Assembly (NCBI GenBank): GCA_044353165.1
Contig: JBILCM010000039.1
Coordinates: forward strand, 1 to 19,953
DNA from: JBILCM01 sp044353165
GTDB taxonomy: Bacteria; Bacillota; Bacilli; Paenibacillales; YIM-B00363
DNA length: 19,953 nt
Reading direction: 5' to 3'
Part shown: positions 7,569-14,722 of the stretch, one piece after another
Position numbering within the stretch: the stretch's first letter is position 1
How the letters are laid out: each line of letters begins with the position of its first letter
Made by a program: the position numbers and the translations under genes
Notes under the pieces: model-generated
Seen by the model: the letters and a program-made list of their open reading frames with translations, nothing else
What the model was told of the DNA's origin: nothing
Databases searched by the model: none

Positions 7569-7979
7569 TTATAAGTCATCATTTTTTATTTTGATACGTA
7601 ACATTGCGCGTTGTAAAGATCGTTGTGCTCTTCCGAAATCAACCTTCTCTTGCTTTGTTTCCTGCATGCGTGCTTCGGCCCGATCCTTAGATTGTGATGC
7701 CCGCTGAGTATCAATATCGTTAGGGAGTTCTGCACTTTCAGCCAAGATCACAACTTTATCTTTACGGATTTCCATAAATCCGCCATGTACAGCAATCACT
7801 TGATCTTCTTGCCCATCAATCTTTGCTTTCACGGCGGCGATCTGAAGTGGTGTGACCATCGGAATATGGTTAGGTAATATACCCAGTTCGCCTTCTATGC
7901 CTTTGGCGATGACCATATTCACTTCTTTCCCGTAGATCTTACGCTCCGGCGTGACGATTTCCAACATCATTGTGCTCAT
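7569..7979 (-). CDS. atpC: ATP synthase F1 epsilon subunit
   Basis: This is part of the central stalk of F1 (136 aa). It couples rotation to catalysis and inhibits wasteful ATP hydrolysis. The N-terminal beta-sandwich (residues about 1-85) starts with 'MLEIVTPERKIYGKEV' and contains 'GELGILPNHIPMVTPL'. The C-terminal helical hairpin (about 88-136) includes 'IDTQRA', which fits the I/L-D-x-x-R-A motif of ATP-binding epsilon subunits in thermophilic Bacillus. The ATG at 7979 follows an AGAGGTT site. It lies 16 bases after atpD and is the last gene of the atp operon. Confidence 0.96.
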   Translation of the reverse strand: MSTMMLEIVTPERKIYGKEVNMVIAKGIEGELGILPNHIPMVTPLQIAAVKAKIDGQEDQVIAVHGGFMEIRKDKVVILAESAELPNDIDTQRASQSKDRAEARMQETKQEKVDFGRAQRSLQRAMLRIKIKNDDL

Positions 7980-7995
7980 CGTCTTTTAACCTCTC

Positions 7996-9387
7996 TCACA
8001 ACGTCTTTGCTTTCTCTACGGCTTCTTCAATTGTGCCGACATAGAGGAAAGCTGCTTCAGGAAGATCATCGTAGTGTCCTTCAAGAATCGCTTTGAAGCT
8101 GCGAACGGTTTCCTTCACGGGAACGTATTTACCTGGTTGACCCGTAAATTGCTCGGCAACGTGGAAGTTTTGTGAGAGGAACCGCTGCACGCGACGTGCG
8201 CGAAAAACTGTCACTTTATCCTCATCTGATAATTCATCCATACCTAGAATGGCGATAATATCTTGAAGTTCCTTGTAACGTTGCAAAAGTCGCTTAACCC
8301 CTTGAGCTACATCGTAATGTTCTTGACCTACGACAGCTGGGTTAAGAATTCTTGAACTGGATGCAAGCGGATCTACCGCGGGATAAATACCAAGCTCAGA
8401 AATTTTACGTTCCAAGTTTGTCGTAGCATCCAAATGCGCGAACGTTGTCGCAGGCGCAGGGTCGGTGTAATCGTCCGCTGGAACATAGATCGCTTGAATC
8501 GATGTTACCGACCCTTTATTTGTCGACGTAATCCGTTCTTGCAATTGACCCATCTCTGTAGCCAGTGTCGGCTGGTAACCTACCGCAGATGGCATACGTC
8601 CGAGCAACGCAGAAACTTCAGAACCCGCTTGTGTGAAACGGAAAATGTTATCGACGAACAACAACACATCTCGTCCTTCTTCATCGCGGAAATATTCAGC
8701 CATCGTCAATCCAGACAAAGCAACGCGCAGACGCGCGCCTGGCGGTTCATTCATCTGACCAAAAACCATTGCAGTTTTTCCGATAACGCCGGACTCGCTC
8801 ATCTCGTGATAGAGGTCGTTCCCTTCACGAGTACGCTCACCAACACCGGCAAATACAGAAATTCCACCGTGTTCTTGCGCGATATTGTTAATTAATTCTT
8901 GAATCAAGACCGTCTTGCCTACACCTGCACCGCCGAAGAGACCAATTTTACCGCCTTTAGCGTAGGGCGCAAGCAAGTCAATGACTTTAATGCCGGTCTC
9001 AAGAATTTCTGCTTCTGTAGACAAATCAGCAAAAGCTGGTGCTTCACGATGAATCGGCAGTGTCTTCTCGCGTGACACCTCGCCAGCGTTGTCGATCGGT
9101 TCGCCTAGCACGTTGAACACACGACCTAACGTCGCAGCTCCTACAGGCACGGAGATCGGTTTGCCACTATCAATGACTTCTCCTCCGCGGACGAGTCCGT
9201 CCGTGGATGACATAGCAATTGTGCGTGCAACGTTGTCGCCCAAGTGAACGGCAACTTCTGCAGTGACAGGTGTTGTATCGCCTACGCGGTACAATTTAAT
9301 CGCATTGGTGATCTCAGGCAACTGGCCGCGATCGAACTCAACGTCGACGACCGGTCCGAGCACTTGTAGAATGCGTCCTTTGTTCAT
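7996..9387 (-). CDS. atpD: ATP synthase F1 beta subunit (catalytic)
   Basis: This catalytic subunit of F1 (463 aa) makes ATP from ADP and phosphate. The Walker A loop 'GGAGVGKT' is at residues 152-159 (K158, T159). The catalytic glutamate is in 'GVGERTREG' (E184), the Walker B aspartate is D246 in 'LLFVDNIFR', and the 'DELSDED' loop that contacts gamma is at 384-390. The ATG at 9387 gives the canonical N-terminus 'MNKGRILQVLGPVVDVEF' and has AAAGGAGGGG upstream. An apparent extension to 9471 runs into atpG and is not coding. The length and all motifs are normal. Confidence 0.99.
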   Translation of the reverse strand: MNKGRILQVLGPVVDVEFDRGQLPEITNAIKLYRVGDTTPVTAEVAVHLGDNVARTIAMSSTDGLVRGGEVIDSGKPISVPVGAATLGRVFNVLGEPIDNAGEVSREKTLPIHREAPAFADLSTEAEILETGIKVIDLLAPYAKGGKIGLFGGAGVGKTVLIQELINNIAQEHGGISVFAGVGERTREGNDLYHEMSESGVIGKTAMVFGQMNEPPGARLRVALSGLTMAEYFRDEEGRDVLLFVDNIFRFTQAGSEVSALLGRMPSAVGYQPTLATEMGQLQERITSTNKGSVTSIQAIYVPADDYTDPAPATTFAHLDATTNLERKISELGIYPAVDPLASSSRILNPAVVGQEHYDVAQGVKRLLQRYKELQDIIAILGMDELSDEDKVTVFRARRVQRFLSQNFHVAEQFTGQPGKYVPVKETVRSFKAILEGHYDDLPEAAFLYVGTIEEAVEKAKTL

Positions 9388-9403
9388 GCTATCCCCTCCT
9401 TTG

Positions 9404-10267
9404 TTATCCTTGTGCATTCGCGCCTGCAACAATCTCAGTAATTTCCTGAGTGATTGAAGCTTGCCGCGCACGGTTGTATTGTAACGTTCGTTCAGCGATT
9501 AATTTCGTTGCATTCTTCGTCGCGTTGCTCATTGCGGTCATACGCGCACCAAATTCACTGGCTTTTCCTTCAAGTACAGCGCTGAAAACCAATGTTTCTG
9601 CATAACGCGGAAGGATATGTTCCAAGACGACTTCAGGGGAAGGCTCAAATTCATAACTAGCTGAAGTCGTGTTCTGTGTTTTTGTCTCACCAAGCGGCAA
9701 CAACACTTTCTCGACTGGCCGTTGTGCAATTGCCGAGATAAACTCGTTATATACGAGCACTAACTCATCGATTGCACCTTCCTCATAAGCTTTGACTGCT
9801 GAAATCGCTACATCTTTAATGTCCGAAAATTTAGGGAAATCTGGCAGTGCTGTTGTTTCTGTCGATAGCACAATGTTGCGGCGACGCAAGAAATCACGTC
9901 CCTTGCGTCCAATCACAAAGATCATGTATTCGTCGCTTGATTTGTGCTTTTCACGAAGCGTCATCATGACTTTGCGCAACAAGTTCGCATTGTAGCCACC
10001 TGCCAAACCACGGTCAGATGTAATCACTACATAACCTGTGCGCTGAATGGGCCGTTTCTGCAACATAGGGTGCGTTGCGCTCCCGGAAGAAGATGCGATC
10101 GATGCGATCACTTCACGCAACTTTTCTGCATAAGGTCGTGCAGATTGTGCCGCTTGTTGTGCCCGACGCAAACGTGCGGCTGCAATCATTTCCATTGCTT
10201 TCGTGATTTGCTTCGTATTTTGTATGCTTTTAATTTGGCGCTTGATCTCGCGTATCCCTTTGGCCAT
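9404..10267 (-). CDS. atpG: ATP synthase F1 gamma subunit
   Basis: This is the central rotor shaft of F1 (287 aa). The N-terminal helix 'KGIREIKRQIKSIQNTKQIT' with 'KAMEMIAAARLRRAQ', and the C-terminal helix 'ARMTAMSNATKNATKLI', form the coiled coil that turns inside the alpha3beta3 ring. The middle Rossmann-like domain contains 'VITSDRGLAGGYNANL'. The ATG at 10267 follows GGAAGGAG. The gene lies 23 bases after atpA and 16 before atpD, in the usual order. Confidence 0.97.
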   Translation of the reverse strand: MAKGIREIKRQIKSIQNTKQITKAMEMIAAARLRRAQQAAQSARPYAEKLREVIASIASSSGSATHPMLQKRPIQRTGYVVITSDRGLAGGYNANLLRKVMMTLREKHKSSDEYMIFVIGRKGRDFLRRRNIVLSTETTALPDFPKFSDIKDVAISAVKAYEEGAIDELVLVYNEFISAIAQRPVEKVLLPLGETKTQNTTSASYEFEPSPEVVLEHILPRYAETLVFSAVLEGKASEFGARMTAMSNATKNATKLIAERTLQYNRARQASITQEITEIVAGANAQG

Positions 10268-10290
10268 GATCAGTCACGCTCCTTCCGTGC

Positions 10291-11805
10291 TCACGCCGAA
10301 ATGGAGAAACCTTTCTTGAACTTAGCGGCAGCATCTACAATGGCAGCTTCCGTGTCTTTGCTTAAATCTTTCGTATCGCGAATAGCATCGAAGATTTGCG
10401 GTACATTCGCATCGATATAAGTATGGAAATCACGCTCAAAACGGAGCACATCTTTCAAAGGTATATCATCAAGAATGCCTTTGGTTGCCAAGTAAATACT
10501 GACCACTTGTTTCTCAACAGGCATCGGCTCGTTAACACCTTGCTTCAGAATTTCCATCGTGCGTGCACCACGCGTCAGACGAGCTTGTGTCGACTTATCA
10601 AGGTCAGATCCGAATTGGGAGAATGCTGCCAACTCGCGATACTGCGCAAGATCAAGACGCAGCGTACCTGCTACTTTCTTCATCGCTTTAATTTGTGCAG
10701 AACCACCGACACGTGAGACTGAAATCCCGGTGTTCACGGCTGGGCGTTGTCCGGAGTAGAATAAATCTGCCTCCAAGAAGATTTGTCCATCTGTGATTGA
10801 GATGACATTCGTCGGAATATATGCGGAGACGTCAGATGCTTGTGTTTCAATGAAAGGCAATGCAGTTAAAGAACCTGCACCCAACGAATCATTCAATTTT
10901 GCAGCGCGCTCAAGTAAGCGGGAATGCAAGTAGAATACGTCCCCTGGATAAGCTTCGCGCCCTGGAGGACGGCGTAAGAGCAATGATAATTCACGGTAAG
11001 CAGCAGCTTGTTTTGTCAAATCATCATAGATAATGAGTACATGCTTGCCATTGTACATGAAGTACTCACCCATCGCACAGCCTGCATATGGGGCTAACCA
11101 AAGCAATGGTGCAGGCTCAGAAGCCCCTGCATTGACGACGATCGTGTAATCCATGGCGCCGTTACGACGAAGAGTTTCAACCACTTGCGCTACGGTCGAT
11201 TGCTTCTGTCCGATGGCAACGTAGATACAAATCACACCATTGCCCTTCTGGTTCAGAATTGTGTCAATGGCAATCGATGTTTTGCCGGTTTGGCGGTCTC
11301 CAATAATCAATTCCCGCTGACCGCGTCCGATCGGTATCATTGAGTCAATCGCTTTGATACCGGTCTGCATCGGCTCATGCACCGATTTACGATCGATAAC
11401 ACCGGGAGCAGCAGATTCAACAGCGCGTGTTTCGGTTGTGGCAATTGGCCCCTTGCCGTCCAATGGTTGTCCCAATGGGTTGACGACACGCCCGAGCATG
11501 GCTTCCCCTACAGGCACTTCCATGATGCGCCCTGTGCGCTTCACTTGCTGACCTTCTTTGATGTCTTGGTACTGACCTAAGATAACGATACCTACGTTGT
11601 CTTCTTCAAGGTTAAAAGCGTAACCAACCGAACCATTCTCAAACTCCAGCAATTCTCCTGCCATAACGTTCGAAAGACCGTGGGCGCGAGCGATCCCGTC
11701 ACCGACTTGAATGACTGTACCCACCTCGACAACCGCTGACGCCGATTGATATTGCTCGATTTGTTGCTTTATAAGTGTGCTGATTTCTTCGGGTCTGATA
11801 CTCAA
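10291..11805 (-). CDS. atpA: ATP synthase F1 alpha subunit, TTG start
   Basis: This nucleotide-binding regulatory subunit of F1 (504 aa) contributes the arginine finger to the catalytic site. Walker A 'GDRQTGKT' is at residues 169-176, and the arginine finger is R365 in 'ISVSRVGGSAQIKAMK'. The N-terminus '(M)SIRPEEISTLIKQQIEQY' is the canonical one for Bacilli, so the start must be TTG at 11805. In-frame stops lie just upstream, and the next ATG is at codon 48. The ribosome site is GGGGTGAGGT, ending 3 bases before the TTG. The gene begins 12 bases after atpH. Confidence 0.98.
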   Translation of the reverse strand: MSIRPEEISTLIKQQIEQYQSASAVVEVGTVIQVGDGIARAHGLSNVMAGELLEFENGSVGYAFNLEEDNVGIVILGQYQDIKEGQQVKRTGRIMEVPVGEAMLGRVVNPLGQPLDGKGPIATTETRAVESAAPGVIDRKSVHEPMQTGIKAIDSMIPIGRGQRELIIGDRQTGKTSIAIDTILNQKGNGVICIYVAIGQKQSTVAQVVETLRRNGAMDYTIVVNAGASEPAPLLWLAPYAGCAMGEYFMYNGKHVLIIYDDLTKQAAAYRELSLLLRRPPGREAYPGDVFYLHSRLLERAAKLNDSLGAGSLTALPFIETQASDVSAYIPTNVISITDGQIFLEADLFYSGQRPAVNTGISVSRVGGSAQIKAMKKVAGTLRLDLAQYRELAAFSQFGSDLDKSTQARLTRGARTMEILKQGVNEPMPVEKQVVSIYLATKGILDDIPLKDVLRFERDFHTYIDANVPQIFDAIRDTKDLSKDTEAAIVDAAAKFKKGFSISA

Positions 11806-11817
11806 TGAACCTCACCC

Positions 11818-12363
11818 CTATCGTGCTTTATTTAACGTACTCTCAAGCTCAGCAAGTTTCGTAGCTAAGCTGCCATCATACAACGTATCACCGATGCGAA
11901 TACGGATGCCTCCAAGCAAAGAAGGATCTACCATTGTATCCACAGTCATTTGTTTTCCTGTCAAATCACCGAATCTCTTAGCGATTTCTTGTTGTTGTGC
12001 ATCAGTCAATACGAAAGCGGAAGTGACGAGCGCATGCGCTCGTCCCAATACCTCATCGGAGATTTGTACGAATGCAGCGTGCACAGCAACAATTGCCGAT
12101 ACGCGTCCGCGCTCCAACAACAATTGCAAGGTTCTTAGCACATAGTTTGACAACTTATTATCTACAGCCTGCTTTAAAAGACCGATCTTCGTGTCTGTTT
12201 CAATGTTCGGATGTTCAAAGAATGCGCGTATTTGAGGATCTCTCGTGAACGCATCCGACACCGCTTCAAGTTGAGCGCGAGTTTCCTCCACAGTGCCTTG
12301 CTCGTGTACAACCTGGAATAGAGCTTTCGCATACCGCTTCGCCGCAACCGTCATGACGCTCAT
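11818..12363 (-). CDS. atpH: ATP synthase F1 delta subunit
   Basis: This peripheral-stalk cap (181 aa; OSCP homologue) joins the b dimer to the top of F1. It shows the family N-terminus 'AKRYAKALFQVVHEQG' and the C-terminal signature 'VDPSLLGGIRIRIGDTLYDGS' (about residues 146-166). The ATG at 12363 overlaps the atpF stop as ATGA, and an AGAGGTTGG site lies inside atpF. Length and order are normal. Confidence 0.97.
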   Translation of the reverse strand: MSVMTVAAKRYAKALFQVVHEQGTVEETRAQLEAVSDAFTRDPQIRAFFEHPNIETDTKIGLLKQAVDNKLSNYVLRTLQLLLERGRVSAIVAVHAAFVQISDEVLGRAHALVTSAFVLTDAQQQEIAKRFGDLTGKQMTVDTMVDPSLLGGIRIRIGDTLYDGSLATKLAELESTLNKAR

Positions 12364-12842
12364 CGATTTCCAACCTCTTTCAGGTAGTTATCGATCAGTT
12401 CAGCTTGCGATTTCGAGTCAACTTCTTTCTCGATGATCTTGGAAGCGATGCGAACGGACATCTCGCCTACTTGATGACGAAGCTCCGCAATCGCCAAATT
12501 TTTCTCGTTCGTAATTTCTTGCATTGCACTATCTTTCAGACGCTGTGCTTCATTCTTCGCTGTCGCGATGATATCATCTGCAGATTTTGTGCTAATTTTG
12601 CGGCTTTGCTCTAATATATCTTGTGCTTCTTGGCGGACTTGTTCAATCGCTTTGCGTTGCTCTTCAAGTAACGCAGCAGCTTCTTTCCGATTGCTCTCCG
12701 CTTGTTCCAACTCGCCAAACACTAGCTTCTTTCTCTGTTCCATCACATTGAACAATGGCCCGAACGCATAGCGATTCAAAAGCCAATAAAGAATAACAAA
12801 CGCGATGATGGCATATACGGTTGATTCCCAGTGGATCGTCAA
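12360..12842 (-). CDS. atpF: ATP synthase Fo b subunit, TTG start
   Basis: This is the peripheral stalk of Fo (160 aa). A single N-terminal membrane helix (about residues 8-26, 'TVYAIIAFVILYWLLNRYAF') is followed by a long charged coiled coil rich in Glu, Lys and Gln ('LLEEQRKAIEQVRQEAQDIL'). The start is TTG at 12842, with AAGGGAG (12852-12858) 9 bases upstream. An in-frame TGA lies three codons before it, and no ATG gives a complete membrane helix. It overlaps atpH by 4 bases. It is separated from atpE by an unusually long 115-base gap. Confidence 0.96.
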   Translation of the reverse strand: MTIHWESTVYAIIAFVILYWLLNRYAFGPLFNVMEQRKKLVFGELEQAESNRKEAAALLEEQRKAIEQVRQEAQDILEQSRKISTKSADDIIATAKNEAQRLKDSAMQEITNEKNLAIAELRHQVGEMSVRIASKIIEKEVDSKSQAELIDNYLKEVGNR

Positions 12843-12957
12843 GATTGGTCACTCCCTTCATTGAGGCTTCTTACACGGTTACGAGTCCTAGATGACGAAC
12901 GTAACGAAGGCACGGAAGCGAACTAGCCCTTCCCCACCTCACCTCGCATACTTCTTA
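12843..12957 (-). other. Structured 115-base gap between atpE and atpF
   Basis: This is the longest non-coding gap inside the atp operon. On the minus-strand transcript it can form two hairpins: GGAAG/CTTCC (arms 12914-12918 and 12929-12933) and a perfect 6-bp GTTACG/CGTAAC stem (arms 12878-12883 and 12900-12905, 16-base loop). Neither is followed by a U-tract, so terminators are unlikely. They may instead mark an mRNA processing or stability site after atpE. I see no small reading frame of interest. Confidence 0.5.
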
Positions 12958-13182
12958 TTAAGCTCCACCGTAGAACAAGAACGCCAATACAACTGCGATG
13001 ATTGGAAGGGCTTCTACAAGAGCCACACCAATAAACATCGTCGTCTGAAGAGTGCTTTTCAACTCTGGTTGACGAGCGATGCCCTCAACCGTCTTACTTA
13101 CGATCATCCCGTTCCCAATACCTGCGCCAAGCGCACCCAAACCGATTGCGATCGCTGCCGCCAAATATGCCCATACACCCAT
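12958..13182 (-). CDS. atpE: ATP synthase Fo c subunit (rotor ring)
   Basis: This is the proteolipid of the rotating Fo ring (74 aa, a two-helix hairpin). The polar loop is R37-Q38-P39 in 'GIARQPEL'. The ion-binding carboxylate is E57 in 'VALVEALPIIAVVLAF'. Residues next to E57 are Ala and Leu rather than the Ser/Thr of sodium-binding rings, so protons are the likely coupling ion. The glycine-rich first helix 'IGLGALGAGIGNG' is typical. The ATG at 13182 has a strong AAGGAGG site and is preceded by an A/U-rich leader, fitting the high copy number this subunit needs. Confidence 0.98.
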   Translation of the reverse strand: MGVWAYLAAAIAIGLGALGAGIGNGMIVSKTVEGIARQPELKSTLQTTMFIGVALVEALPIIAVVLAFLFYGGA

Positions 13183-13260
13183 GATAAAATCCTCCTTGAC
13201 CTTGTTAGGTTAAATTAATGTATATGTTTATCCCAAGCCTTGCGGCTAGAGCTCTTTCCA
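13183..13260 (-). promoter_or_regulatory. A/U-rich translation leader of atpE
   Basis: This 78-base gap after atpB contains, in transcript order, a small hairpin with a GCAA tetraloop (AGCC/GGCT arms, 13236-13247), then a run made almost wholly of A and U (about 13209-13231), then AAGGAGG and the atpE ATG. An unstructured A/U-rich stretch before the ribosome site resembles the atpE translational enhancer known in E. coli. The role here is inferred. Confidence 0.45.
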
Positions 13261-14043
13261 TTAGTGCGGGGTATCAATCTCTTGGGATAAGTAAACCATC
13301 GTCAACATTACGAAAATGAATGCCTGAATCGCGCCGATAAAGATCGAGAATCCTTGCCATACAACAAGCCCTGGAATTCCGAACAATCCCGCACCAATCA
13401 ATACAGCAATCAAAACTTCACCAGCAAAAATGTTCCCGAACAAACGCAGTCCAAGCGTTAGTAGCTTCGCAACTTGCTTCAAGAGATTCAGCGGAAAGAA
13501 AAAGACGTACGGTTCAAAATAATGCTTGAAATAATGCTTCGTATTCCGGGTCGCTCCCAGAAAGTGCACAAGAAAGATCGTAATTAAAGCGAGTCCCATC
13601 GTTACAGACGCATCGGCAGTCGGTGATTTCCACCACACCACTTCAGCATGCGGATGGTCTTGACCGGCCTTCTCTTTCTTCTCCAAATACTCGGTCACAG
13701 ATTTCACTTCATACCCGAATACACTGAACGGCTTGTCGTGTTCCGTTACAATGGCAAAAGGAAGTCCCAACATATTCCCAATAAAGATGAACATGATGAG
13801 TGTCATGCCAAGCGAGACGAACTTCTTGCCGATCTTCATATCCATCGTGCTCGAGATGATATTCCGTATGAAATCGACGACCCACTCCATGAAGTTCTGT
13901 AATTTTCCTGGGTTTGTGACTGACAAATTGCGAACAGACAAACGAGCAAGAACAAATACAATGATGCAGGTTACTGTGATCATCAGGAACGTTGAGATAT
14001 CAATATTGAACCCATTGACGTCCAACACCGGTGATGGATGCAT
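13261..14043 (-). CDS. atpB: ATP synthase Fo a subunit
   Basis: This is the stator subunit of Fo that forms the proton half-channels (260 aa, five to six helices). The essential arginine is R200 in 'LTLGLRLFGNIFAGEVL', followed by N204 and E209; Q240 lies in 'GAIQAFIFVMLTMVYL'. The 'MEWVVDFIRNII' and 'FIGNMLGLPFAIV' regions are canonical. A charged loop at about residues 100-140 ('EYLEKKEKAGQDHPHAEVVW') separates two helices and is variable in the family. The ATG at 14043 has an AAAGGGGTGAT site. The gene starts 9 bases after atpI. Confidence 0.97.
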   Translation of the reverse strand: MHPSPVLDVNGFNIDISTFLMITVTCIIVFVLARLSVRNLSVTNPGKLQNFMEWVVDFIRNIISSTMDMKIGKKFVSLGMTLIMFIFIGNMLGLPFAIVTEHDKPFSVFGYEVKSVTEYLEKKEKAGQDHPHAEVVWWKSPTADASVTMGLALITIFLVHFLGATRNTKHYFKHYFEPYVFFFPLNLLKQVAKLLTLGLRLFGNIFAGEVLIAVLIGAGLFGIPGLVVWQGFSIFIGAIQAFIFVMLTMVYLSQEIDTPH

Positions 14044-14052
14044 GTTTCGTTA

Positions 14053-14430
14053 TCACCCCTTTCCTCTAGAATGACGAACATACCCTAACAGGAGCATTGC
14101 AAGTTGCACAAACAAGTAACCGGCAACCATAGCATAAACATTGATTCCCGGAACCCTTACGGCAACGAATGCTGCAAGGAGCAACACGGCTGCTCTGGTC
14201 ATGAATCCATAATGGATTCGCCTTGTAACCCCAGATGCTGCAAGATCCGCGATGTCCTTCACCTTACGGGACAAGTAATATGCATTAATCCAACCTGACA
14301 ACGCCCCAAGTGCAAATCCTGCAATGAGGGCACGAGCCATTGGAAGTAATACCCATGCTATGAGGCATATGGACAAAAAAAATATCATTAGCCTCGAGAT
14401 GGACCGTAGATGAACATTCAATTCATCCAT
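14053..14430 (-). CDS. atpI: ATP synthase accessory protein AtpI
   Basis: This is a small membrane protein of 125 aa with four hydrophobic segments (about residues 12-30, 33-50, 78-92 and 96-115). It matches the AtpI (subunit I) family by position at the head of the atp operon, by length and by topology. Known AtpI proteins assist c-ring assembly or stability and, with AtpZ, have been linked to magnesium uptake in alkaliphilic Bacillus. Sequence conservation is low in this family, so the call rests on context too. The ATG at 14430 has GGAGG 6 bases upstream and overlaps the atpZ end by 8 bases. Confidence 0.88.
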   Translation of the reverse strand: MDELNVHLRSISRLMIFFLSICLIAWVLLPMARALIAGFALGALSGWINAYYLSRKVKDIADLAASGVTRRIHYGFMTRAAVLLLAAFVAVRVPGINVYAMVAGYLFVQLAMLLLGYVRHSRGKG

Positions 14431-14665
14431 CTTTGTCCTCCATCATTCGTAGTAGCAGAACAGTCACAGTCCAAACCCCAATGCCGACGCCCGCGAGCAC
14501 ACTGACAATCAACCAAGCGACTTGGCCGGTAAGCTTCTCCAACCATGAGCCCAAATAGTATCCCGCCAAAATACATACAACGAGATCAACTCCGAGCAAA
14601 TTGACCAGAAGGAAGGCTCGAATCGCCTTTTTGGGAGGTTTGTGACCGTTCTTGCGCATTTTCAT
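14423..14665 (-). CDS. atpZ: ATP synthase accessory protein AtpZ
   Basis: This is an 80-aa protein with a basic N-terminus ('MKMRKNGHKPPKKAIR') and two hydrophobic helices (about residues 17-37 and 49-72) separated by 'YLGSWLEKLTGQ'. This fits the AtpZ/AtpI small-subunit family that precedes atpI in many Bacilli. It is the first gene after the atp promoter. The ATG at 14665 has a GAGGA site 7 bases upstream. An alternative ATG two codons later cannot be excluded. The function is inferred from family and context. Confidence 0.85.
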   Translation of the reverse strand: MKMRKNGHKPPKKAIRAFLLVNLLGVDLVVCILAGYYLGSWLEKLTGQVAWLIVSVLAGVGIGVWTVTVLLLRMMEDKDG

Positions 14666-14681
14666 TCAAATATCCTCATTT

Positions 14682-14711
14682 ATTGTATCGAAGGTAAAGA
14701 AGCTTTGTCAA
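14682..14711 (-). promoter_or_regulatory. Sigma-A promoter of the atp operon
   Basis: On the minus strand, a perfect -35 TTGACA (14706-14711) is followed after 18 bases by TACAAT (14682-14687). The -35 begins 12 bases after the mnaA stop. The predicted start point (about 14675) lies only about 10 bases before the atpZ ATG, so the leader would be extremely short and would begin at or near the ribosome site. Confidence 0.85.
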
Positions 14712-14722
14712 TTCAGCGAAAT

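Noticed and set aside
8434..8895. A 153-codon plus-strand frame inside atpD
   Set aside because: Antisense shadow of a highly conserved gene, with no ribosome site or recognisable domain.
9388..9471. N-terminal extension of AtpD upstream of 9387
   Set aside because: It covers the atpG end and the atpD ribosome site; the canonical beta N-terminus begins at 9387.
9944..10420. A 158-codon plus-strand frame across atpG and the end of atpA
   Set aside because: It spans a gene junction on the opposite strand, and its Cys/Arg-rich composition is typical of a shadow frame.
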